64,000 bases of DNA from Pseudopithomyces maydicus (Eukaryota; Ascomycota; Dothideomycetes; Pleosporales; Didymosphaeriaceae). The notes below the pieces were generated by a model, which saw only the letters and a list, made by a program, of their open reading frames with translations, was not told the DNA's origin and searched no databases. Of the stretch, positions 1-10,149 are shown piece after piece. Positions within the stretch are counted from its first letter, which is position 1. Each line of letters opens with the position of its first letter. The position numbers and the translations under genes were made by a program. The stretch spans positions 930,001-994,000 of the forward strand of contig JANTUC010000011.1 of the NCBI GenBank assembly GCA_026873275.1, written 5' to 3'.

Positions 1-673
1 CCACATTCGCCTCCTCAGCCCGCGGCTCCTTACGCGGAAGTCCCGGGCTGTGTCGCCCAGGCGACCTGTCTTGTCCACGAGCAGATCTAACCTCTCACCG
101 CGGTCCAGCACGCGCTCGATGTTCTCGGTCATGATTTCCCTCACGCCTTCGATCTCGCGCTGAGCGGTGCGCAGGGCGTCATCTTTTCCAGATTCGGTGC
201 CACCGAGATCGACCATCAAGGAGCGCATGGCGCTATTGAACGACGCGCAGCCATAGCTGGGGAGTGTGTTGAAGTCTGTGGACGACGGGTCGAAGGTTTG
301 GAAGAACTTCTTCTCCAGAGTAGCCAAGAAGCCGAAAGGTATGCGCTGGCCGAGGCTCTTCTCGGCCACGACGAGAAAGGTGAGGCCACCGGCAGAATGC
401 TGGCTTGCGGGGAGGCTCGAGGGGGACAGGGTGTGATAATGGGCGAAGTACGGCTCGACGTCAAGGGTCTTGTGCTCGGACTGGTCGTGCTTGAGCTTGG
501 GGAGGATGACAGAGAGGAGAGAGGAAGAATTGCTCGAGGGGCGGGCGGTGTGCTCGGCAAGGACCTTTGTGTTGTGAGCAATGCCCGCGCTGCACGTGGT
601 CAAAGGCAGTCCTTGTCACTGGCAGGGGAACATACTAGAGGAGCTGGGTCGAACTGCTGGACGAGGAGGCCAT
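1..673 (-). CDS. nyv1: R-SNARE, VAMP7/Nyv1-type longin protein (C-terminus cut by window edge)
   Basis: Vesicle R-SNARE expected to act in fusion with the vacuole or late endosome. I read two exons on the minus strand: 673-636, starting MASSSSSSTQLL, then a 46-nt intron (635-590) with a canonical GTATGT donor and a CAG acceptor, then 589-1, open to the window edge. The splice restores a typical longin start, LLYAGIAHNTKVLAEHT. The longin domain fills about the first 120 residues. The SNARE motif follows, with ENIERVLDRGERLDLLVDKT, where the Arg of VLDR corresponds to the zero-layer Arg of R-SNAREs, and then RDFRVRSRGLRRRMW just before the expected membrane anchor. The anchor lies beyond base 1, so 209 codons are visible. 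The gene is divergent from POP5. Long unrelated frames on the plus strand over this interval are shadows. Family assignment is firm; the Nyv1 name rests on family knowledge. Confidence 0.9.
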
Positions 674-1027
674 TACAGCAGCTATGCTGTGCAGTCGAGG
701 CTGCAACTTGGAGTGTGGCCGGGTGGGATGCAAGACACAGGTCGAATGGAGATGTGTGTGTTGGGTGGGGGTTGTGGCTGCCTGTCAGAGGTGCTGTGGT
801 GGTATGCGCTGCCTACCGTAGACGATGTAGCCGTCCAGATGCCCAGGGCGTGTGCAGGCCTGGAGGTGCAGCGCAGGTGCAGCGTCATCCTGTCGCCCAC
901 GCTAACCGCAGCAGGAAAGGTGCAATCATGGGCCGAGGCCGCACTGATCGCAGCACCTGTGAGCACACTAGCGTGTGCACTGGCATCGCCCTCCGCTTTC
1001 CGCTAAGCAACTTTCTTCACCTACACC
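674..1027. promoter_or_regulatory. Shared upstream region of divergent R-SNARE and POP5 genes
   Basis: This 354-bp interval lies between the two divergent start codons (673 on minus, 1028 on plus) and must hold both 5' leaders and promoters. The POP5 start sits in a pyrimidine-rich, CACC-type context. I see no clear TATA box, and no third gene is supported here. Open frames crossing the interval lack family similarity. Confidence 0.6.
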
Positions 1028-1638
1028 ATGGTGCGCGTCAAGAATCGCTACTTGGTCGCCAGCATTCTATACCCAGCTGCCACCAACACCCCCAAGCATG
1101 GAGATGGCGTGCCCTCCGTCGTGCAGTTCCATGCCCCAACCCCCGACTCGCTACACACCGGCCAGCTCATAAGGCTCATTAGAGACGGCATTGAGATCCT
1201 CTTTGGAGACTATGGCATGGGCATGGCGAACCGCACCCTCAAAGGTCGTCTCCTGCTCTCTCTGCACCCATCAAGGCTAACCATTTGTCTCTAGTCGTAT
1301 ACTGGTCCCCCCCAACCTCGACTGTAATCATTCGCTGCCCTCGCGAGCACTACCAAATGGTATGGGCCGCCCTTACCTTCGTCACCAAGCTTCCGCACCC
1401 AAATCATACCCCCATCGTAATCAAAGTCGTCAGGGTAAGCGGGACTATACGGAAGGCCGAGGAGGAAGTGATCCGAAGGGCCAAAGCCGTCATTAGACGC
1501 GCAAAGGAGGCAGAGGCTAGCAACAAGGATGCCATGATGGAGAGCGTGCTGCAGGCTGTCGAGAAGAGGGACGAGCCTAGAGAAGCCATCCTGGTCGACG
1601 TGAATACGGACGAGGATGACGAGAGCGAGAGTGCTTGA
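1028..1638 (+). CDS. POP5: Ribonuclease P/MRP protein subunit POP5
   Basis: Protein subunit of nuclear RNase P and RNase MRP, which mature tRNA 5' ends and pre-rRNA. Two exons: 1028-1244 and 1295-1638, giving 186 residues. The 50-nt intron (1245-1294) has a GTCGTC donor, a CTAAC branch-like site near 1276 and a CTAG acceptor; it splits a Val codon. The N-terminus MVRVKNRYLVASILYP is the family signature. After the intron come VVYWSPPTSTVIIRCPREHY and QMVWAALTFVTKL, then the conserved VVRVSGTIRKAEEEVIRRAK. The last 20 residues are acidic (DVNTDEDDESESA), common in fungal homologues. The start is fixed by the signature beginning at the first Met. Codon use is ordinary and there is no sign of RIP. 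It is divergent from the R-SNARE gene. Confidence 0.93.
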
Positions 1639-3200
1639 ACCGCATTTGCAACTGTCGTGCTACGGTAATTTCTACTCAAGGCGCCCGTCCCAGTCGCATC
1701 CATTCACGAGACCACCGTGATCGTTGCGCATGCACAACAACAAACAATATCCGGCTTCCGTCTTTCCCGCAGTGCTGTGAGCAATAGACTCCAGCTCTAC
1801 CAGCCCCTGGTCGTACTGCACTCGGCCGATTTCTCTTTCGCACCAAATCTCTCATTGGTTTCGCCTCGGTAGCAAAGAGCATGGTGTCGGGATTCCCGAG
1901 AGCCCAGACCCTAGTATCCTAAAGAAGTGGAACAGGTGTCGAGAGCAATTTGTCCAGATTCAAATGCCATCTTCACTCGGCTCAATTTTGGATCACCGGA
2001 AAGCCCTTGTGCTTTCGGGTATGGTCTACTGCAGACGCTGCACTCCAAGCTAATTGCCAATGACAGAGTACGGCGAAACTCCGTCATCGATTCACGACAC
2101 GTTATCCTCCTTGGCACGCATAATCAAGACGAAGAGTTCCGTTTCTGGTGCCATTGTTCCCATTGCATTTAGAGCGTTGTTCCCCCGCTCAAAAAATCAA
2201 GGATATTGTCGGGGTCAGCTTGGCCATTAGTGCATAATATCTAGAGACTATGCAGACCGACTGCTAGGTCTCGGTGGTTCCCATTAGCAGGCAAAATGCG
2301 AAGGCATATAATTGCAATACGTTGTGTTATCAGGCCAGAAGCGTACAAGTGGCGGACGCTATCCTTGACTCTCAATGTAAATCTCCTGCTGCTTCGTATT
2401 CCAGCCTATTGAGCTCCCCACACACGTGTATCACAGGTGGCCATTACTCTTATCAATAGGGTCATTCAACGGGGTATCCTACTTGGCTGCTTGTTGCCTT
2501 TTATCTTCCAGGGTGTTAGGTAATAGTTATCGGTCGTGAGTAGATTCCTGAGTAACACTAAGATCTCTCGGAAGATAACCAATATGCTTAATCTATCCGT
2601 TATGTACGTAAAGGCGCTTGGCCAGACTATGGCGTGGCACGTATCAAGATTCACGGCGGTCCTTGGTCCGCGTGTTCCGCACTTTTATAGTAAGATGATT
2701 CTAATTCGAAATAATAATACTATCCACTCTTAATGCTGATTCGGCTTCAATGCTCTGGATATTATGTTATAGTGGCTTTCGCGCTCGCCTTATAATCGAA
2801 TCTATATAATGGCAATCCTATACTCTTTCCCTATGTGCGTCATGATTGCCAAGTTTGGTATCATGTGAGGATGCAATTGGGGGTTGTAAAAAGGTTGCTG
2901 TGTTTCTTGGTCTTCACACATCCATCCCGCACACCAATTCTCCGCCCATGGTATGAACCTCTCCCATTTGTCAAGGTACCCTAGTGGCATGGCGACCCAC
3001 TTTGGATGTCACTGCGTCGAGAAATGTAATGGATATATGTCTAGTTTGTCTATTGCGTCGCGGCATTATGTTCCTAACACATACATACGTAAAAGCATCT
3101 GTCGTAAAGTTGAATCATAATCGCGAAGTCTTTTACTATGCAGCGCAGGTAACACAATTCTCAACTATTCCAGTCTTGGAAAGCGTAAATGTACTACTTC
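1639..3200. other. Intergenic stretch without a supported gene
   Basis: It holds the POP5 3' region and then single-copy-looking sequence that becomes more AT-rich from about 2170. Several short frames exist on both strands, but none shows family motifs, splice structure or strong codon bias. The least random is a Trp-rich 62-codon minus-strand frame at 2802-2990, recorded among the findings. No repeat shared with the block to the right was recognised. Confidence 0.5.
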
Positions 3201-3375
3201 GTACAAACACAACCGTGCTCAAAGCAAACGCTCACGCCAGAACCCTCCCACTCCTTCATATAAGACATAACCATCACCAGCTTCCTTCTCGATTCAGTTT
3301 TAAGTGTTTATTATCGGACAAGAATTATAAAGCTGTGCCTCTTCTGTATTTACTACAGCTCTCGATTCAAGGCAA
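3201..3375 (+). promoter_or_regulatory. Putative promoter and leader of the GT90 gene
   Basis: A TATA-like CATATAAG lies at about 3258-3265, roughly 110 bp ahead of the chosen ATG at 3376, and a pyrimidine-rich stretch (CTTCCTTCTC) follows near 3281. Spacing fits a fungal core promoter, but this is inference from motif position only. Confidence 0.35.
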
Positions 3376-5291
3376 ATGGTGCTGTATAGCTCGTCTCGTT
3401 GGGCTATTTGTCGAAATTTCAGGTCAACAATCCTAAGATGTCTTGCCATTCTAACAGTATGCATGTACATGCTTCACGTTTGGAACTACAGCCTATTACA
3501 AGACCGGAAAATCATTATACTTAACCAGTCGACGAAAACTCACCCCATCGATGATCTCATCGCGAATGCCACCGTCGCCATGAATGATCTGATTTCAAAA
3601 CAAACGAGGACTCTGGCCGAGACGGCTATCGCATATCGTCAGCGACGAGGCCGCCATCCTCCACCTGGTTTCGATGTGTGGTACACATTTGCAAGTGCAC
3701 ACAACGCTGTGATAGTAGAAGACTTCTTTGATCAGATATATCACGATCTGCGTCCATTTTGGGCCATACCAGCGAAAAGAATCCGGAATAAGGCTACTCA
3801 ACTGCCATATAGAATAGTCACCCAAAATGGTCAAGTGCAGACGCGTAAAGGCATCAAAAAGAGGCTTGATCAGTGGATTGATATGGTCAAAGATATTGAG
3901 CATCTTTTGCCAAATCTACATATTCCCTTGAATATGCTGGATGAACCACGAGTGGCTGTACCGTGGGACAATATATCAAATTATATCACCGTTGAGTCAG
4001 CATTGCTCCAACCGCAGTCCACCGATGACATTGTACAGAAATTCTCATCTGTGGATTTTGAAGACGAACCAACCGATGAGGATGAACCTATATTCTTGGA
4101 TTATGGTCTATATTGGGACCAAGTACGCTTAGGATGTGCTCTTGAGGCACCCTCTCGCAATCTTTCGATCTTGAACTCCTCTAGTCCTTCTGCATTCTAC
4201 CCCAAGAAATCACCTAGTGGTAGGAGCATGGACACTTTCACTCACGGATGGTATATATCGAACTGGACGCGTGCAAAAGACGCGTGCCAGCAACCAGCAG
4301 TGCTCTCTTCACACGGATCATTGATCGCGCCACTCAGTCGATCCACAACAGATGAGCTGATACCTTTGTTCAGCTCAAGTAAACTCTCTATGGTATATAC
4401 AATCACTATATAGGGCTATTCGGGTCCCTGGTGTGGTTCTTCCAGGCTGACATCCTACTATAGAATAACGACATTCTCCTGCCGGCCTTTTCATCCTGGC
4501 AGTCGAAGTCTCAATATTCAACAGGTAGTTCTCATGGACCGGATTGGACCGACAAAGCCACCGGGGTAATGTGGCGCGGCGTTTCGTCCGGCGGGCGTAA
4601 CACACCCGATAATTGGAAAGGCTTTCATCGACATCGCTTTGTTGCTTGCATGAATGCCTCGGCCGCACATTATGCATATAACCGACCGGGTTTGGATTGG
4701 CCGCCGCTATCATGCAATGTGTCTGGTACTCAAACTAATTCAGATACCGTGCACTGGCTAAACATCATCTCCGACGTTGGTTTCACGAAATTATCATGTT
4801 ACGATCGCTCTTGGGCTGAAGATTGTTTGCACACGGCACCACATTTTGCTACGAAAAAGAAGGTTTCGATGGTAAAGCAATTTCAGACCAAATACCTACC
4901 CGATATCGACGGTCATGGATTCTCAGGTTGTTATCTTGCTTTCCTGCGCTCGACTTCCATGCCAATTAAAGCCACAAGCTATTCGGAATGGCATGATACC
5001 CGACTGGTACCTTGGTATCATTTTGTCCCAATGCAAAACTCCTTTGTAGATCTATATGGTATTTTGGAATACTTTGTGGGCAGGTTTGGAAGAGAAGAGA
5101 ATAATAGAGTGATTATGGAAGATAGTCATGACGATCAAGCGAGAAGAATAGCTACACAGGGTAAGGAATGGGCAGAAACAGTACTACGAAGGGAAGATAT
5201 GCTAGTGTATCTACTTCGACTACTATTAGAGTACCGAAGAATATGTGAGGATAGGCGAGATTCAATAGGATGGATCAAAGATTTGATTTAA
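3376..5291 (+). CDS. CAP10-like glycosyltransferase family 90 protein (type II membrane)
   Basis: Probable Golgi glycosyltransferase of family GT90, which includes the Cryptococcus capsule protein CAP10 and the xylosyltransferase Cxt1; the sugar and acceptor cannot be told from sequence. Two exons, 3376-4392 and 4464-5291, give 614 residues. The 71-nt intron has a GTATAT donor, a CTGAC branch-like site and a TATAG acceptor, and reading across it gives an in-frame LSM-NND junction. Residues about 17-38 form one membrane segment after a short basic tail, a type II layout. RHPPPGFDVWYTFA is typical of the fungal lumenal stem. The catalytic part includes MWRGVSSGGRNTPDNW, FHRHRFV, DIDGHGFSG, YLAFLRSTSMPIKA, EWHDTRLVPWYHFVPM and DLYGILEYF. 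Residue 495 is Cys where relatives usually have Arg. The gene ends about 50 bp before the repeat block, so its 3' end may lie in transposon DNA. Confidence 0.88.
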
Positions 5292-6019
5292 AATACAATT
5301 TCATTCTATTAGGATTCAGGACCTGGTAGAATTTATAATTTTAATTTTCATATTTTATATTGAATATAATTAGAAGATTTATTAGATTTATAGTGCTTTA
5401 TAATAAGTTGCTATAATTCTCTCGTTATTAATAATTATATATTATATTATATATACTTTAAGGTAGTATTTTCTATAAAGTTTAAAATTATAGTTTAAGC
5501 GTTCCTTTTTAGTAAACTTTTAGTTACTTTATATTTTTAATTATTATTTAATATACCCCTTTAGCTTAAAACCCTTTAAGCTATTTTTAAGGTTATTTAA
5601 ATAAGCTAAGATTATTAAGGTATACTTATATTATATTAATTAGTGCCTTATAGGCTACTTATTAATTCTATACTTTAATTAGGCCTAGTTAGCTTAGGAA
5701 TTTCTACTACTAATTTTTTAAAAGTACTTTTATAAATTTATTAGTAATTATATCTGCTGATTATATATATTTTATATTAATATATTTTTTAGTTATCTCT
5801 TATTAGAGCTTGTAGTTATATATATCTATATATCTAAGCTTTATCTATAGCTTAAATATCTCTTAAGTAACTAGTTTAATTATCTATTAGTTATTGTATT
5901 AAATAGTAATTATAAAATTAAGTAATAGGACTTTTAGTTCTCTAATTAGTCTTTTAGTAAAAATTATTTCTTTAACTACTTATAATAGTACTAGTAATTT
6001 AGCTTCTATAATAGAGGTT

Positions 6020-6464
6020 TATTATAATTACAAGAGTAGCTAGTTCTAGAGATTAAAATTGGTTCTTAGGTAGAAGTAACTTATAGAGAGAGAAGAATTA
6101 TTAATTATATAAATAGATTAATAAGGTATTTAGTATTAATATTATGAATAATACTAAATTAATAAAGAGGCTTAAGTAAATTTAAATAATAAATTAATAA
6201 ATAGATTAGATATAAGTATTAAGTATAATACTTATCTTCTTATATATATAGCTAATTTTATAAATTCTATAATTCTATATTATTTTATACGTAGTACTTT
6301 ATAGTATTTTAAAATATAATTTATTATATATTTAGGATATTCTATAACTTAGCGTATAATATATTATAAAATATTATATAATTAAGTAGGGCTAAGGTCT
6401 ATCTTTTATTATAAAAGGGGTTTATCTTTTATAAGAATAATTACTTATTCCTTAAATTCTAATA
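6020..6464 (-). repeat. G0 3' LTR (RIP-degraded, family A)
   Basis: It aligns along its length with the 423-439-bp family A solo LTRs at 16963, 50617 and 55210 once C/T and G/A differences are allowed. For example GAGGGTAGCTAGTCC reads AGAGTAGCTAGTTC here. The terminal TG and CA dinucleotides have become TA. Its length equals that of the partner LTR. Confidence 0.82.
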
Positions 6465-7353
6465 TTATTCTTCTTTTTCTAATATATGCCCTTATATATT
6501 TCTAATACTATTTTAAAGTACTATCTATTATCATTTTATAAAAAATTAAATTAACACTATTAGTTAGATTGCTATAGTGTTGTATAAGTATTATATAAAG
6601 AAGAGTATTAAGTGTTGAATATTATTACTAAAGACCGTATATAAGAATTATTATAAAAATAAAATTTCTAAGTATAGGCTAGTAAAATCTATTATTCCTA
6701 ATTTCTCTCAGATCGACTCTAAATTAACTTATTTTAAAAAGTTAGAGGATAATACAATAATTAAAAAAATAATAATAGCGGCTTTTTAGGCAGCTTATAT
6801 AAAATATAACTATTTATTAAAGTAAAAGAGATTATTAAAAGAGTATAAGTAGAAGCTGCTGGAAGACTTAATATATTTTATAGATAAAATTAAATGTTTA
6901 GAAGATTTAAAGGATTTAAGTAGTAATATAGTTTAACTTAAGAGTGGTATAATACCTAAATTATTAGTTTTAAATTAGACGGTATATCCTCCCCTTATAG
7001 ATTCTAACTTACTAGAACTTAGGTTATTTATCTCTATTTAACCTTCTAGTATTTAGGTATATTTTTAGGCTCTTTTTTAGAGTAGCAGTGTTATTCTATT
7101 ATAGTATTTTTTTAATTTTTATTAGTAGTTGCTTAGATTACCTTTTAATTCTTATATATTTTTACTATTAGGGTACCCTTTCTATTTAATAAGGTATTTA
7201 TTATTTCTTTATTTTAAGTTATATTATATATCTAAAATATATTTTATTTTAAACTCGCTTCCTTCCTTAGCTTAGTAATAAAAGATAATTTAAATTAATA
7301 TTTCTAAGTTTGCTAGTTCTAATAGTAATATATAAAATATTAGGTATATTTTT
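6465..7353 (-). other. G0 segment between 3' LTR and integrase, with polypurine tract
   Basis: Directly beside the 3' LTR the plus strand reads TTATTCTTCTTTTTCT, that is, a polypurine tract on the coding (minus) strand, as expected for plus-strand priming next to a 3' LTR. The remaining sequence up to the retroposon TSD at 7343-7353 has no readable frame. A lysine-rich, stop-broken frame on the plus strand near 6830-6930 has no recognised relatives. Confidence 0.5.
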
Positions 7354-8509
7354 CCGGTCTCGATCGAGACCCACAGGTTCCAGAAAGTTCTAATAATTGA
7401 TACAACGAGCGATTATTTGATCAGTTGTAAAGCACACACAGAAGATTCATTTAATTGTATAAGAAGTCATTTCGAAAGAAAACAGATTCAGTATAATTAG
7501 ACACCACAACGACTACTATTTTGTACCCATGAGACGCTCCTAAACCTCTACCGCACCCTTCACCTAAGCTTCCTCTTTATAAGGCTTAAGAATGTCTTTT
7601 AGATCTTTATTCAAATCTATCTTCCTTTTTCAGTTACCTTTATCCTTAGTTAACCAATAATTGTCGTCTTTTAGCATATTTTCCATGATTTTGACCTGAG
7701 ATTCTATAAAAGAAATACAGGATTTGTTCTAGAAATTTATATTCACTAGGATCAGCACCAGCACCAGCACCAGCATAAATCCTAGGGTTTTGACCTACTA
7801 AGTTCTAGAGCGAGTCTGTATCTGGTATCTAGTAATAAAAGCCTTAGAATTAGGGCTGTTTTATCATCGTCGCGAACTACCTTTTTAGCATATAATTGTA
7901 GCTTTGCCAGGCGTTCTTTACTTAGAGGGGTTGTAGTATCTATCTTATTATCCTATCTTGATAGCTTTTTACCCCTAAAGCCTTTAAAGAACAGCCTAAT
8001 TATTTTATTTACTTCCCAGTTGTTTAGAAATAGCAGTAAAAGTCTTAGAAGCAGAGAAAGATATTTTAGGAGCAAAAGTGCAACAAGATACAACTAAGGT
8101 TAAAGCTACAAAAATATTAAAATATATATCATATTAGATGTTGGGACCAGCTATTACTGTTAAGTCTCCCTAAATTAAATTAGACGTCCTAAAAAGTAAT
8201 CTTAGTTATAACGAGGTGTTGCCTGGCATCTGTTGGGACCAAAAGGTTTTATTTGGATTGTTATTTGTATCTGTTATCTTATTTTGATGGTACTAGATGG
8301 CAGAGCATGCTTTGGTGTTCTCTATATCTACTATTGTCTTGGCAATTGCATAGCAGCACAAGTTCGAACTACAGTGTGGTCGTATAAATTAGAAGAAAAG
8401 AACACTATTTAAGAGCCGGTTATCAGTCGCATAGTACATAGAGCTCATTTCCTTATCACTAGGTAGTTGCAAACAGCAATTTTCTCATCAAAAAAAAAAA
8501 AAAAAAAAA
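7354..8509 (+). mobile_element. Poly(A) retroposon, copy 1 (full length)
   Basis: A 1156-bp insertion bounded by a perfect 11-bp TSD, GGTATATTTTT (7343-7353 and 8510-8520), and ending in about 20 A residues. It starts with CCGGTCTCGATCGAGACCC, which contains a 16-bp perfect palindrome, and carries a short (CAGCAC)n run near 7755. It is clearly less AT-degraded than the surrounding G0 sequence. The A-tail, variable target sequence and 5'-truncated sibling at 32692 fit reverse transcription primed at the target by a LINE-type machinery in trans. I recognise no reverse transcriptase in it. Confidence 0.85.
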
Positions 8510-8520
8510 GGTATATTTTT

Positions 8521-9980
8521 ATATTTAATAGTAATTCTAACTTATAGTTTACTAGCAATATTTATTTAGAAATAAAAAATAGTTTAATCTTAATATAATT
8601 TAGTTTTTATATTTCTTTCTTTATATATAAAGATTTTTTATAAATAAGTATATTTTATACTCCTTTTTAATTAAAGTGCTGTTTTTCGTTTCTTATTAAT
8701 ATAAGAAATTATTTATTATTAAAACCTTTTAAGATTTTCTTATAATTCTTTATATATCTATTTTATAATTTTTACAGTTTTTTCTGCTTTTACTATATTA
8801 ATAATTATTAATAAAATTTAATTAAAGAGATATAGATATTTTCTATAATTTATATAATATAGTGTAATTCTAATTATTGCTAATTTTTTATTATTATATA
8901 CTATTTATATTAAAAGTAATAATAAAACCTATTTATTTTTCTTCTTATTATAGTAGATATATAGGTATATTTTTATAATTTAATTAATATATTCTATTTA
9001 TCTATCTATTTATAAATAATAAGTTATTAATAGTTTCTATTTTATTTTAATAAGTGCTATAAGTATTATTTAATAATTTAATATAAAGAGTTTATTTCTA
9101 TTATTAATAATTATCTTTAGTATACTATAGTATTTTATAAGTCTATTAAGTATAAGATAGTTTAGCTAATCTATAATATATTTTTTTATAAGATATTATT
9201 TTAGCGTATTTTATAAATTTATCTATAATAACTAATATTATATTATACTTAACTTTTATAGTTAGGTTTATAAATCTTAATAATCTAATAATAAAATTTA
9301 TAGTAATATCTTTTTATAATATTATAAGTATTTTAATAGCTTACATTTCTCTATATTTTAAATATATTATATACTTATTTTTTTAGCAGTCTGCGTATTT
9401 TTTAATATAATTAATTATAACTTTTTAATTCCTTTAAAGTTATAATTTTATTAAATTAATTCTATTATTTTATTAATTTCTAGATATCTGTAAAAAGGAT
9501 TATTATAATATTATTATATTACCTCTTCTTATGATTCCTTTAGTACATCCTGAATAATTATTATTAGTTAGTTAAATCTTACTATAGGTCTTGGCGATCT
9601 ATTCTTATTTTCTTTAAAAATTATTAAATATATCTTAATTTTATCTCTTATAAGATCTTTTTTTATTAAAAGTATTTAATTATCTATTCTTTTTCTTAGT
9701 ATATATAGAATCTTAAATTTATACTATTTAAGGGCTTTTAACTATCGCGCTTATTATAGTATTAATTCTTTTATTATTATAAATTATAATAGATTTTTAT
9801 AATTTATAAAAATTATAAGTTTTAAATATTTATATATATAGATCCTTTAGTGCTTAAGTACTTTAATAATAATATATAATTCTATATTATAAATATTATA
9901 GCGTGTTTCTATATTAATAAACTTATATAAGTAGTAAATAATAGGGTGCTATTATTTATTTCTCTTTTATTTTATATATA
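8521..9980 (-). pseudogene. G0 integrase region
   Basis: Reading the minus strand around 9330-9150 gives an integrase-core-like frame with the pattern KYNIILVIIDKFIKYAKII, matching the gypsy signature YDAILVIVDRFTKxAxxIP, preceded by DITINFII where relatives have a DFI motif. Stop codons break it at positions explained by C-to-T change. The frame is interrupted on the right by G1 at 9986 and on the left by the retroposon at 7354. Confidence 0.65.
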
Positions 9981-9985
9981 CTTTA

Positions 9986-10149
9986 TATCAAGGACTCGGC
10001 TTTACCTAGTCTTTAGAATAGATCTAGATAAGGGCCACTCTCGCTTATTAAAAAAGAATATTTTATAATATCTCTTTTCCTTCTTACCAGTAGTATTTTT
10101 ATTTTTTAATACTTATATTTCTATAAGTCTTTAAGGCTAGTCTTTTATA
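9986..10149 (+). repeat. G1 5' LTR
   Basis: 164 bp, aligned end to end with 31393-31556. Shared landmarks are GGGCCACTCTCGCTTAT versus GGGCTACTCTCGCTTAT and TAGTATTTTTATTTTTTAATAC in both. It starts TATCAAGGACTCGGC, consistent with an original TGTCAAGG. Confidence 0.85.

Noticed and set aside
216..1182. Long open frames on both strands (216-581 minus; 298-1182 and 581-1006 plus)
   Set aside because: They overlap the R-SNARE exons or the divergent promoter, have low-complexity Ser/Pro or Arg/Gly composition, and show no family motifs. The R-SNARE frame explains the interval.
2984..3436. 150-codon plus-strand frame upstream of the GT90 gene
   Set aside because: It overlaps the GT90 start in another frame and covers the probable promoter and leader; no motifs or bias.
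8490..8509. A20 run considered as a simple homopolymer or assembly artefact
   Set aside because: It is placed exactly between the retroposon end and its TSD, and similar runs occur at the matching place in all other copies.
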